From positions 108,285 through 172,284 of the forward strand of contig JADNRX010000086.1 of assembly GCA_015501595.1 (NCBI GenBank): a stretch of DNA of 64,000 bases, given 5' to 3'. Origin of the DNA: Hymenopellis radicata. Lineage: Eukaryota; Basidiomycota; Agaricomycetes; Agaricales; Physalacriaceae. The notes under the pieces were generated by a model that saw only the letters and a program-made list of their open reading frames with translations, did not search any database and was not told where the DNA came from. This document shows, piece by piece, positions 1 through 10,330 of this stretch (the first letter of the stretch is position 1; each line of letters begins with the position of its first letter). Made by a program: the position numbers and the translations under genes.

Positions 1-596
1 CTCGCCTTCGTCGTCTCGCTCTGCCAGACTGGTGATGTTGACGTGTTGATGCTAATCGTGGCTTGATATTAACGGAGGGTAGAGATAGTCAGTGAACATT
101 ACGAACCCGTTACCCACGCCAGTGACAAGCCTTGCCACGATCATCATTGGAACGTTGGCAGCTGCTGCCTGAAGAATAGCGCCAATCGACATGATAATGA
201 CCCCGATGATCAACGATTTCTTGCGTCCAAAGTACTCTCCAAAAGCAAAGGTGGCCATGGCGCCAGCGAAGCTAAAAAGTGAAGCAATATGTTAGGCTAA
301 TCGATAATGACGGCGCGAAGAAAGAGAACGTACCATCCAATGTCATACAGCGAAACGATAGTCCCCTGCAGATCGGCATTGGGATAGTTCATCTGTCGTA
401 AGAAGTCGTCTGTCACGATGATGCCGCCAAACACGCCTTGGTCGTATCCTGCAGAATTATCATAAGCACTGCTGTGTCTCCAGCACGGAAAGCACCTACC
501 GAACAGCGTCATGGCGGTAATACACGCAACCGACACCCAAGCACTGAGCTTGGAACCTGTCATACCCAAATAGGGCTTCTTCGTTGTGCTCGCCAT
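1..596 (-). CDS. MFS sugar (hexose-type) transporter, 3' part outside window
   Basis: N-terminal part of a sugar-porter MFS protein of the plasma membrane. The start is the ATG at 596 (reads MASTTKKPYLGMTG); the upstream in-frame ATG at 638 is less likely. Splicing I infer: exons 596-500, 448-334, 271-107 and 51-<1, with introns of 51, 62 and 55 bp, all GT..AG. Spliced, it gives the family hallmarks in order: GYDQGVFGG in the first membrane segment, YDIGCFAGA, GEYFGRKK (the G-R-K/R loop after helix 2), and ARLVTGVGNGINTSTSPVWQ after helix 4. Unspliced reading frames through the introns make false extensions such as DYLYPPL. The protein leaves the window soon after helix 4, so substrate cannot be judged; by family it would be a hexose or related sugar. 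Confidence 0.85.
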
Positions 597-2725
597 AGTC
601 GTGATGATGGTTGTGAGATGAGAGTACCGGTTCGGCAAAGAAGCTTCTTGCTCCGTGTGTGTGCGTTTTATAGCAGAAAGCGAAAAGCTTAAATTTTGAC
701 GTCAACCGTCATCTGACCCATGTTCGATTCACGCGTCTAGTGAAATTTCAATATTCCCCCATGGCACACGCCTCTATGAGATCATGTGGGGTCGAGCGTA
801 TTCTGTTTATGCCACCCTGACGCCACCAGACGTGGATTTTCGGGGTTTGTAGCCTTCTTCATTTGTAGCGTACGGTCCTGAAATGACGGAGACGCGTATA
901 TGCAGTGCTGGAAAACCAGTAGCATTTCTGTCAGCAAATTATGAGAGGTGACTAATGATTAGAGGCGCACCGAACATAAATTATAAAATGCAGAAGGCTA
1001 CACGGAGAAGCTGCATTCTCGAGAATTGATTGGAGCATCAGGAACATCGGAGGACGCAGCAACAGCTGGCGCGCTGACCCTGGCATGAAGCGGCGCCGCC
1101 AGACGTCCCACGACGGACCGCCGGTCATAAGATGAGACTTATCTATCTATCTATCCATTCTTGCAAGCCTAGGTCGCATTGGTAACCAAGGAATGTGAAT
1201 AGACAAAAGCGCACATACCACATGACTGAAAGATGATTCCGGGCGGGTCCATCTGGGTCCATTCGATGCGTGGAAGGAAGTATAGGACCAATCCCGATCC
1301 CAAGACACAGGGAATGTATCCCAATTTCCTCAAAGCTGACCGTTCAAGACCACCCCAACATTCGCCTCAAAGCATATGCTCTCGCTCGACATTCATCGAA
1401 CGCTATTTTGAAGATGGTAGGTAGGTATGTAGGTAGAAAACCGTCATGGGTCATTGAGGAACGACAATGTTGTCAGGTGAGAGCTACCCTCAAGGGTCTG
1501 CTCTACGACGATTTCAAGGGTTGCTGCCTCAAAAGTCCGAAGTCGTAAGAGCTTGTTCGCGTATACTATGTCCCTCAGTAACATCTGACGCGGTTTGAGG
1601 GCATACGAGTTGGACAGTGGGAAAGCCGGGACGCGACGGTGCGACCTGCAAGAAACGAATGAATGATCGCGTAGTGCGACACGCGTGGTACCGAGCGTGA
1701 TAAGTCTATCCTGACATAGATCAGAAGCCAAGAGACCGCGAGAGATAGAAGAGCGTACGAATTACAAAGGCAGTTAATCACAGTACAACTTTAGTCTTTG
1801 ATATTGCAAAGGTCATTGAGATTGAACGTTCTACTCTCGAGAAGAATCAGACAAGGTCATGTACAGCGCGAATGGCACGTACCAAGCTCGACAAAAGCGT
1901 CTTCGCCTGGCATTTTACTGGACTGGGGTCGCGTTACGGGGAACCTGCCCTGGATTAGATATCTCCTGACCTGGTCATGCGTTTTCAGTAGGATCAACGA
2001 CGCTTTATCGCGAAATGGTAGAGCCCAACGGAGGCGCTGTGGTCGCGTGAGCTAGTCCAGGCCTCAGGCGATGATGAGCTATGAGCTATGAGCTATGAGG
2101 GAGGTAATACACCCGATTACCGAGTTCTTACGGCAACCAGGTCCCGCACACTGCCCCGCCGGATCAGGCAGCCACGGGCCACTGATGGTTAAAAGGGAGA
2201 ATGCCTTTTATTTGCCGGCGGCAAATTGCATCAAACACGAACTCACACTACGACGATCAGCTTGGATTGTTGAAGAGTATTAAGCCCAGGCCTCACGCGT
2301 CGTTCACAAAACACGTATAACAAACCTGGCTGACGAGACGGGACATCTCCAGCTTTATAATACTCTGCACCACTACCATCATCATACCGGTGCATACGGA
2401 CATTGGACTGCCTGGTCTTCAGATCAGGATAAGTAATACATCTCGGGCTTCATGTACTTGTCCTGCATCATTCTAATGCTGTGCTTGCGAGCGACGTCCT
2501 TCAGCGAGCAGTAAGTAGCCGCACTCGCTCCTTCTTCGCTGCACCGCCACAAAGAGGCGAGTCCGACGACTGCGATCACGCGCGGATGTATTGGATGCTC
2601 TTCCTTCATACTAAGCCGGACGCGTTCCTCCATGTCAAAGAGCCCGGACACACAGACATGGTGCCGTTTAAAACGGGAACGCCTCTCCGAGTCGGGGCTT
2701 CCATATCCTCCCCACCTGCAACACG
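597..2725. other. Intergenic, no supported gene
   Basis: About 2.1 kb between the transporter start and the RTA1-like gene. Short reading frames on both strands show no family resemblance or consistent splice structure. A 75-codon frame on the minus strand (2651-2424) is the only one without strong compositional oddity, but nothing supports it. Simple repeats: an ATCT run near 1141-1155 and a heptamer array at 2074-2099. Confidence 0.5.
2074..2099. repeat. Tandem heptamer ATGAGCT, about 3.7 copies
   Basis: Three perfect copies of ATGAGCT followed by a partial copy. A minor minisatellite in non-coding sequence. Confidence 0.9.
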
Positions 2726-3877
2726 ATGAACTCCCACATCCTCGCCGTCACCCTCCAACCCGATTCCAAGCTCACATATGTCCCAGGCATCGCCGCTAAC
2801 GCTGGGATGGCCGGCCTCTACGCCGTCCTAGGTCTGGGCCATCTCTTCTGGGCCCTCCGCACCAAACAGACGCGATGGGGCTTTTTGCTACCCTTTGCAG
2901 AGATCCACGAGGCCGCGGGATTCGTGCTACGCATTATCCTTCGGAACAACCAAAAGTCCTCCATGCTCATTATCGCGGCGGAGCTTCTGGTAATCATGCC
3001 CACTGCTGGGTTTATGGCGTTCAATTACTTGGTTTATGGAAAGTTGATTGAGACCGTGGACGCATCGGGGAGGGAGGGGCGATATACGCTACTTCCCAAG
3101 GTGCTGGTGGTCAAGGCGTTGCTGGCTTCGGCGATTATTGCTGTATTGATCCAGGTGAGTATCGAGGTCGAGCGGTTTTGGCTTCGTGAATTGACGATGG
3201 TGCTAGACCGGTGCTGGTGGTATGCTTTCCTCGGACAAGAACAACTTGAAGAACTTGGGAAACACGTTGTTGCTTATCAGCGTTATTGAACAAGCTGGTA
3301 AAAAATCTGTCCTGCGTCCTTCAGCCTCCTCTAACAGTCTTCTTAGTTTCGTACGGGATCTTCATCATCATCGTCATTTCGAGTTTCGTGCTCGTACAGA
3401 GACGGTGCCCCGCTTTCGCATGGAGTTATAAGAACCCAGTCATGATGGTCTTCGTGCTAATGTTGGGCACGAGTTTGAACATCATGGTCAGTCGGACTCG
3501 AGCTCCGGCACTCTAAAAGTTCTCTGACGCATTTCCTTCCTCTCCAGATACGCACCGGCTTCCGCATCATCCAATACGCTGGTGGCCGGGATGGAAAGCT
3601 ATCTACGACGGAGTGTGAGTCTCTGTCAAATACATACTCAACACTACGTCTAATTTGCTATCGGATAGACTACATCATCGCGTTTGACGCTGGCGTGCTT
3701 GCTGCTGCTAACGCTCACTGGCTCGCTTATTGGCCCATCTTGCGTCTAGACAATTACATTGCTGGATCGTCTCCTAGTCAACTTCACCTGGAAGAGGTCA
3801 ACAGCACTCCTCAGCGCTCATACAATGATGCCCCGATGTATGACGATGATGTCGTTGTTAGACGCTATGCGGCTTAG
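2726..3877 (+). CDS. RTA1-like multi-pass membrane protein
   Basis: Fungal RTA1/RTM1-type seven-helix membrane protein; known members are linked to lipid movement and resistance to toxic lipophilic compounds. Inferred exons: 2726-3154, 3207-3297, 3347-3486, 3548-3614, 3669-3877 (936 nt, 311 aa), all introns GT..AG of 49-61 bp. Diagnostic stretches: a first helix with AGLYAVLGLGHLFWA, the QTGAGGML segment that appears only after removing intron 1, and near the C terminus FRIIQYAGG..GKLSTTEYYIIAFDA, corresponding to the family's 'FR..E...G..G....HE...Y.FD' signature. The final exon carries the last helix (AHWLAYWPILRL) and a polar tail. Start chosen because it opens the frame just ahead of the first hydrophobic segment. 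Size is usual for the family. Specific substrate unknown. Confidence 0.8.
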
Positions 3878-4127
3878 TTTTAGTTTCTCTTGATGGACTT
3901 CAAATTTTCGATACGGTTACAGAACTTCTTGAAAGTAATGAGAGTAATGTCCAAACTTCGATGCCTTGTCCGAATAGATAAACGAGGTGTGAGCGTCCCG
4001 GCTATACTATCATATCCTCGACTGATAGACCACCACTCTTGCTTGGTTTTTCCTCGCTGAGCAACTCGGTCTCGTCGGTCGTAGACCTATTCATACGCAT
4101 ACGGTTCTGCATCTCGACATTGAGTGT

Positions 4128-4902
4128 CTAGCCAACGCAAAACTTGGTAAGATGACCAACCTCACATTCAGAACGGCAACTTCTGAATCTCAGCTCAATC
4201 AGAGTTTCCTCCGATGCGCCAAGAGAACGAGAGAGACGTTCGCCTAGGCTGAGCGTATACACCCCTGTGATATCGTGAGAAGCACTCTAAAATGGTCAGT
4301 ATGACGGATACGTACCATAGGTACCTAATCTGGCGTAGTCGTACTGCAAGAAAGTCACTGAAACCTGAAAAATGAAAGAGCTGACTGCGAAAGTGAGGAA
4401 GAGGTGGAAGAACTCGGTCGGCGGACGTGGCGAGGTGAGAATGGTGCCTAAGTACCGAAGTCACGATGAAACATTGAAGAAGAAAAAAGGGGGAAGACGT
4501 ACCAATCACTACTCCTTGATACACAAACCAAAATTTGCCGTGACTGATCCAGCAATCGTCTAACACAGGACTGGCCGCCACCACTAATATCACCAACTGC
4601 GCTAGGCCCCAGATAATGCGCGACCTGATGACGAAGAATGGCATCTCAGCGATTGTTGGATCCATGTCGTTGAGGGTGTCTTCTCCGGCGGATGGGCGCG
4701 CGGGTGGGCACATCATCCCGTTGTGTACGAATATCAGGCCTAGGGTCATTACGGCATAGGCAGTTTTTTGAACTTTGTTATTTGGACGGAGTGCAGGGTT
4801 CGGGGAGATTTCGGCAACGTTGGCACTGGCCATAGATGCTTTCAAGGGGCCAGCACTGTCTGTAGATTCCATCGAGTATGGAGGTAGTGTTGCTTCGGCC
4901 AT
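4128..4902 (-). CDS. Small polytopic membrane protein, unknown function
   Basis: Unrecognised protein of 222 aa, inferred exons 4902-4503, 4447-4316 and 4264-4128, introns GT..AG. The two splices keep frame and join hydrophobic segments, which supports the model. After a polar N terminus of about 50 residues there are four likely membrane segments: KTAYAVMTLGLIFVHNG, RIIWGLAQLVILVVAA, FWFVYQGVVIGTILTS and FFHLFLTFAVSSFIF. The tail (QYDYARLGTYGVYTLSLGER) is polar and contains no motif I can assign. It lies just downstream of, and on the same strand as, the decayed Fic gene. I considered isoprenylcysteine methyltransferase because of length and helix pattern, but the conserved C-terminal catalytic motifs are not present. 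Confidence 0.55.
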
Positions 4903-5089
4903 GATGGTTGGGAGGAAAGACTGAAGGCCCATGTCTGAGACGGTACAAACACACCGAGTCCTCAGCGGTTGCAAAATCGACCGCCACAGATGTTTGATCG
5001 GCCCGACTTAGACGGTGGGGCGCGTCAAGTCGTTGCCCGCGCTCCATGTTCATAAACACGAACGGCAGCGAGTTGTATGGCATGAACTT

Positions 5090-6780
5090 TACTAGCATCG
5101 ACGTCTCAGTTGGAGAAGGCACTGATTCCAACCCATTCAGCTCCCTGACCTTGTCGATACTCCATGTCATTCCATCCAACATACACTGGGTTAGGCGACC
5201 ATGATTACCATGGTATGCCTTTTCAAACTTGCGAGTCAGCCTCGTACGTCTCGTTTGCTTGAGCGCACTACTCACTTCGTCGATGCTCCTGAAGTACTTG
5301 TCCCGCATGTCCAGGGGTATAGAGAGCCATGTCGGAGTAAAGGGATCGAAGATATCAGCCGAGTTGTGCGGCCGTTCCCGTCCTTGGATTGTAAGATGGG
5401 CGTGGTTCAGGTTGATGCAGCCAGAGGCTTACATCGAAGGGATGACATCTTACTAGAACGAGATGGAGCCAGCTAGCAAGTGCGAACGGATTGAGCGAGT
5501 TCCGAGATAATAGATCCTGTGGCAGATAAATTAATTAATGTCGGCGGTTACATGTACGAACGCGTGTCATGCTGCAAATGAGGTCGAGCTCTCTGACGAC
5601 TCGTCAGGGAGGATAGCATATGACGGCGCCATTAAGAGTCGGAACAAAGACAGAGTGCTGTGTGAGAGTGCGCGTCTGCCCAAAAGGAAAATACGTCCCT
5701 TGAAACCTAGCGTTGTCTACGATACGACGATGAACCTCACAGATCGCTTCTGGTGTCAGGGTGTTTGGATTTTCGACTCTAGGGCGCACACGTTCGTAGT
5801 ACGCCTGTGGCCGCCGCCGTTAGTGTGTAAAACCTGAAAACGAGCCTTATAGTATACGCACGGCCAGAGTGTCATTCAAGATCGACTTGATGGTCCGCGG
5901 ATCATGTATTTTACTATTAGACTGTGTCTCCACAACACCTTGAGCGATTCCTTTTCGAATGAGATTTTGAGTGGCCTGCACACGAGTCGCAATGATGTAC
6001 AACTCGTTCCTCCCACATCGACAGCCAGCAAGAAAGTGCCTTCCATATGATTCGTTTCGATAGCGAGCATGGAAAGGTAGCCGCGGAAGAGTGTCGAGCC
6101 TCGAGGAAACATTTCCCGCCATGCATGCTTGATGAGTCCTGCATGACCTGCAACCAAATTTCGTGGAAACGCAAGGTCGGCTGTCTTTTTCCACGGTTGA
6201 TACAAGCGACCTGTAAGAGACGAAAAAATTGAGCAACTCGAGTTAAATGGCAAATCCCAAACCGTCATATGAAAGTTGTAATAAAGAATCAGAATAGCAA
6301 GATTTCGCCTTCTCATATAGATAGCTCTCAAGTATCCCTCGAAAACGTCATCCCTTAGATCCCTAGCACCTAGTTCGGCTAAAGCCTGATGGAGGATCGT
6401 GAACATGGCCACAATTCGGGGGCGGGGTGCATCAAACACGTACCTCTTGGTTCAGAGCGAGCGCGAAATGAATTGGAGGAGAGTAGCAAAATATACCAAA
6501 ACATAAGGGTTTCCGGGGTGTCTCTTCAAGAGATCCTCATGGTAGCGCACGTTTGCGATAAAGTCATCCAAGTGGCGGAATAAAATGTCGCGTTCAGGTG
6601 GCGTCTATAACGTGTCCTTCAGTAAATTCAAGCTTATCTCACATCGAGGAACGGATTAGAGACATAACCTGCTGGTTTCATGATTCTACGAGGACGCGAG
6701 TGTAATGATGCAAGTTGATTGTTGCCCGGTCCGGATGATGAGTCACGGATTCTCCGGTTTGAGGCTGCTTGACCAGGCAT
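5090..6780 (-). pseudogene. Fic-domain gene, decayed
   Basis: Fic/Doc proteins transfer AMP or other phosphate-containing groups to target hydroxyls. Reading the minus strand from an ATG at 6780, spliced pieces show an N-terminal region, then LAIETNHMEGTFLL, KGIAQGVVETQSNSKI, TPEAICEVHRRIVDNA, and the catalytic loop HPFD/DGNGR, which is split by an intron (HPFD at 5444-5433, DGNGR at 5382-5368), followed by TTRLISSIPLLRHG. The C-terminal AYHGNHGRLTQCMLDGM also matches basidiomycete Fic proteins. Breaks: an in-frame TGA after the CYPP segment (near 5610), a frameshift between RHG and LDMRDKYFRSIDE, and another frame break in the 5' part near 6455. The catalytic His, Asp, Gly and Arg themselves are intact, so decay is probably recent. 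The 3' end is approximate. Confidence 0.7.
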
Positions 6781-6994
6781 GGAGTTCTTGTGAAATGATT
6801 CCAGTGATTCGTCGAATAAGTAAATAACTACGAGCTACAGTACGTATCCTACAACAGTTGAGAGTGTAAATGAGAGTGCATGGGGATGACTGTCTAACCA
6901 ATAAGTACAATGAGCGTCATGTATAAGTCTGGGAATATAATGGTTGTGGGTGACCAGATACGAGCACGCCTCAAACCTATGCCATGATTATGTC

Positions 6995-7888
6995 CTACAA
7001 CGTAGCAGGTCGCCTCGCGCCGCGTGGCCTCCGATTGCTCTGCACCGAAACCGAACTCGAACTCGAACTTGAACTTGCCCAAGAAAAGCACTCCTCCTCG
7101 AGCTTTAGCTTCTTCCACGGATTCTCCGCATCCTCCCCAAACATATTGCGTTCAACAGGCCCAGCAGCCTTGCGCTTCAGCGTCAGAGCTTCATATCCCG
7201 GTACCCCAGCCGGTGTACCAGAGCTCATGACCGGTACCACGACAAGCTTTCTTGGCTCGCCTGGCTTGGGAGACTCGCAAGGCTGACGCCGAGGCTCGGG
7301 GTCTTTGATCAAGTCCCATCGGATGAGCGCGGAGAGCTCGCTGGCGGAAGGCGGCGTCTGGCTCGGCTCGGGATGATATACCCCGTCCGCGATGGTCAGG
7401 TACTGGATTACCGGTAGGGTTATAGGTCCGACTGTGATACCCTCAAAGAGCTGCGGCTTGGACTCGACGTAGTTCCTCTCGGGACAGAGTCTCAAGTCAG
7501 TCTCGAGGGTGACTGTGGGTGTAATGTTGAGGGTGGGGTCGAAGCTGCGCGGGTACATGGAGTCTTCGTATTCGAGCTGGAGCGTGGGGACTATGGAGGG
7601 GAGGAAGGGTTCGGTAGAGTAATTACGCAGGGGAGGGATCATTGAGATGCCTTCGTCGGCGAGAGATACGAAGGGTGCAGTGGCGGTGGTGAGTTTTTGG
7701 GGAGGGTGGGTCGGGAAGTAGTCGTCGTAGATGGGAGGCGCGGACGCGACTGCTTGGAGCTCATCGAGGAGATCGTCGATGGAGGGGGAGCCGGGTCGGG
7801 TGGCTGGTTTGGTGGTGGTAGGTGGTTTGGTGGCAGGCGGTTTGGTAGCAGGCGGTGTAATGGTAGGTGGTTTAGTATTAGGTGCCAT
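6995..7888 (-). CDS. W0: divergent member of the W family (NLS-type, unknown)
   Basis: Single-exon protein of 297 aa with no domain I recognise. It belongs with W1 and W2 because of the N-terminal PGSPSIDDLLDEL followed by APPIYDDY (compare AGSPSIDDLLADLEAS and APPSYHDD) and the C-terminal GYEALTLKRKA followed by WKKLKL (compare GYQDICYLAQKRKADED and KKHKV), i.e. clustered basic residues like a nuclear localisation signal. The N terminus is Pro/Thr-rich with KPPTT/KPPAT repeats, and the C terminus has a serine run before an Arg-rich tail. A TATAAAG lies at 8024-8018 (minus strand), 130 bp before the ATG; W1 and W2 have the same element at 131 and 117 bp. That shared spacing supports the chosen start. 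Function unknown. Confidence 0.65.
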   Translation of the reverse strand: MAPNTKPPTITPPATKPPATKPPTTTKPATRPGSPSIDDLLDELQAVASAPPIYDDYFPTHPPQKLTTATAPFVSLADEGISMIPPLRNYSTEPFLPSIVPTLQLEYEDSMYPRSFDPTLNITPTVTLETDLRLCPERNYVESKPQLFEGITVGPITLPVIQYLTIADGVYHPEPSQTPPSASELSALIRWDLIKDPEPRRQPCESPKPGEPRKLVVVPVMSSGTPAGVPGYEALTLKRKAAGPVERNMFGEDAENPWKKLKLEEECFSWASSSSSSSSVSVQSNRRPRGARRPATL

Positions 7889-8029
7889 TATGCGAATGAA
7901 TATAAGGTTTAGAAGTGTTGTTGAATTAGAGTATGTCGGAAAAAAGCCTCAACCAGGAGGTATTGAATGTCGGGAGAGAAAGCGATTGTGAAAGAACTGG
8001 GCTGAGATGGGCGTTCTCTTTATACCGTC

Positions 8030-9540
8030 CTTCGTCGTCTGCATTGTTTATCCCGGACAATGGTAGTCCACAGGGCTAATGGCGGTGAGCCAAAGCGGAA
8101 AGAAATTGGCGTGTCGACAAGGGTCCTACAGGTGTTGCCATTTATGAACGATAAAGGTTGTCGCTGAAAAGGCCTTTGTCACGTCGTCGCGAAAGAGGCG
8201 AACAATGACCTACTGTTGACTGGTTACCATTGTGCTAAATCGCAGGGTTAATGAAGAGTCGTGATTGCCTAATGAAGACGTCAAATAAGAACGATATTGA
8301 AACATGAAGACAACTGACGTGTGGCGTAATATGAGTACCCCAACGTCAACTTTGACGCCCGTCAAATCAGAAGCTGGGACAGAGAATAAATATTGAAACT
8401 TACCTTGTATCGACGTGCCAGATAGACAATGTCTGTGGGCGACATGATTCTAATCGCGAGGATGTAGGTCTTGTGAAGACAAAACTCCAAATACAGAAGG
8501 TGCGCCTGTAAAAGAGGCGAACGAAGAGTCAAGTCGACGATGCCCATCGAGCAAAGAGCTGCTCACAGAAGAGCGTTGAGCGGGACGACCAGAAGTACAA
8601 TTCTTGGAGTTGGACATTGGTTGACGCTTTTGTTACAGATCAGTGGAATCAGACGATCCGCACAGCGTTATCAAAAGACCTGAGTAACGCCATTTAGCGC
8701 TTCATGCTAAAAACGAAACACGTGGAACATACTGAACGAAAACTAGATTTACGCCCCTTATCGGCAGGCTGCAAAGGCGCGATTCAACGAGTTAAGTTAC
8801 TGGTCCCAACACACACAAAAGACGCGCGCGGTTGCAACGACAAACCTCTTCTGGCCGTCCGAGTCGGACGCAAAGAGAAGTGGCTGCTCGGACGAGAATG
8901 GGAGCAACAACGAAGAAGCGAGGAGTATGGGAGGTATGATGGTGCATTGAAGATGGTGATCTTGTGATTACAAGATGCAGTCCCAGTTAGGAGTCTTGAA
9001 CGGCGATACTGGAGGGTAGATCGTCCAAGCGCGGTGAGTGTACCAACGATAGATGCCTGGAGAGGCCACACTCGTCCAAAGTATTCTCCCAGGTACACAC
9101 ATCTTCGTCGCCTTTTGAGGCCGGGTAGTGATAGCATACGCGGAATAACACGACCTCGCCAAAATGAATAGGACGCTGGAAGTCGCTGTTAGACATTGCC
9201 AAGATTCCAAGGAAGGACGCTCTATTTCCTACCACCTTCAGAGGCATTGTCATATTCCAGCTTTTGGAAGGAGGTTCCAAGATAGCGACTCTGCTTTTCC
9301 TCGTCCGCGCTACCCCGTAAATTGTATTCCTTCAAGCGCGCATGGCGTGGATATATTGTGGTCCGCTCTGCATGATGCCGTAGCTGATCGAGTATATCGT
9401 ACATTTGTATGGATCCTTGTATGGGTGGCGGACAGACTGCTGAACACATAGTGAGCGAGCGCTTTTCTGAAAGCAGCACGAACGTACGGCGTCTGGTCAA
9501 AAATGTCGAATATTTGCGAAGCAAGCCACACCCCTACTCT
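8030..9540. other. Gene-poor stretch with a possible decayed coding remnant
   Basis: No complete gene. On the minus strand about 9530-8970 a series of frames reads protein-like text (IFDQTPYVRAAFRKALAHYV, then RPIHFGEVVLFRVCYHYP and SLVHSPRLDDLPSSIAV), interrupted by stops and frame changes that I could not remove with introns. It could be a decayed copy of one of the large Agaricomycete unknown families, but I cannot name it. Confidence 0.3.
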
Positions 9541-9631
9541 CCTAGGCCTCGTGGTACTCTTGCATGCCCCACCAAATTGACTACACGCTCATACACTCCA
9601 GACTCCCTCGCCTGTCGACGTTCGTCGATAT

Positions 9632-9953
9632 TCATTGGCGGCCATGTGGAAATTGCAGCTTCCGCTTGCAATTGGCGCTGGCAAAAATCGGATGGCGAAT
9701 CAGCTCCAGCGCCCTTGCCGTGTCCCGAGGCTTGATTACTCGTCGTCTCCATATGTGGCTGGTATCATCGCCGCCGTCTTGGGTAGCGAGGAGAATGAGT
9801 ACGTCGACGGCCCGCATGATGGTGGTGGTGGTGGTGGTGGTGGTGAAAAGGAAGGAAAGTACGATCACGTGGGTCTCTGTCTTTCCTTCCGCCGTCATCA
9901 GGTGCCAAGCGTAGGAATGAAAACGCGAACGGATGCTCTGAGCCACTGACCAT
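9632..9953 (-). pseudogene. M-family first-exon module, isolated copy
   Basis: The minus strand reads MTAEGKTETHVIVLSFLF, a polythreonine stretch, then RAVDVLILLA. This matches the TM-type opening segment seen in M copies near 14.4, 16.2, 22.3, 25.6, 29.1, 48.5 and 56.7 kb. A (GGT)n microsatellite at about 9821-9843 encodes the Thr/His run and is unique to this copy. No downstream M exons are attached, so this looks like an orphan fragment. It contains the invariant ACGATCACGTG core. Confidence 0.45.
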
Positions 9954-9999
9954 ATTTTACCTATATATGCGCTGATCAGATGCTACAGCTTTTGACGGA

Positions 10000-10330
10000 T
10001 TGAGGCAGGTACTTAATCTCCGCATTAACTAGTTTCCACTGCATGTTGGTTAACAAAAGTTTGAGAATGGAAAGGAGTAAGCAAATCATCTCACTTTTCG
10101 ACTTAAACTTCTCATCCAGGTCGAAAATATTGTTCAGACTGTTCTTCCTCTCGAAAGTCCAGTGGTTAACTCGGCTTGGAAAGGTTGTCAGCTTTCTGGT
10201 CTGACAAGCCGGAAATTGATTTGCGCGCTAGGCCATTGTGAGCTGATACTTTTACATTCGCCGCCGCCATCATGCTCATTCTGTCCAGGGAATAGTAATT
10301 ATTGCGCCACATAGCCTTTGTCTCTCCCGA
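10000..10330 (+). promoter_or_regulatory. W-promoter block copy P0, upstream half
   Basis: Closely similar to 16390-16740 and 29260-29570, which lie upstream of W1 and W2 (shared landmarks: GTTCAGAC.GTTCTTCCTC, GTTAACTCGG.TTGGAA, CTGACAAGCCGGAA, TTGCGCGCT, TTATTGCGCCACATA). Here the block is split by a transposon at 10331-11256 and continues at 11257-11527. It no longer drives a W gene: its downstream end is joined to a CAP exon. Confidence 0.7.

Noticed and set aside
52..258. ORF extension DYLYPPLISSHD as the transporter's C-terminal end
   Set aside because: It is read-through of an intron; splicing at 106-52 restores the standard GVGNGINTSTSPVWQ sequence.
4778..5308. Separate gene on the minus strand starting MRDKYFRSIDE
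   Set aside because: It is the C-terminal part of the Fic gene after a frameshift, read through an intron at its start and running into the next gene's leader.
9765..9953. Histidine-run protein on the minus strand
   Set aside because: The run is a (GGT)n microsatellite read in one of several open frames; the M-family frame is the one with homologues.
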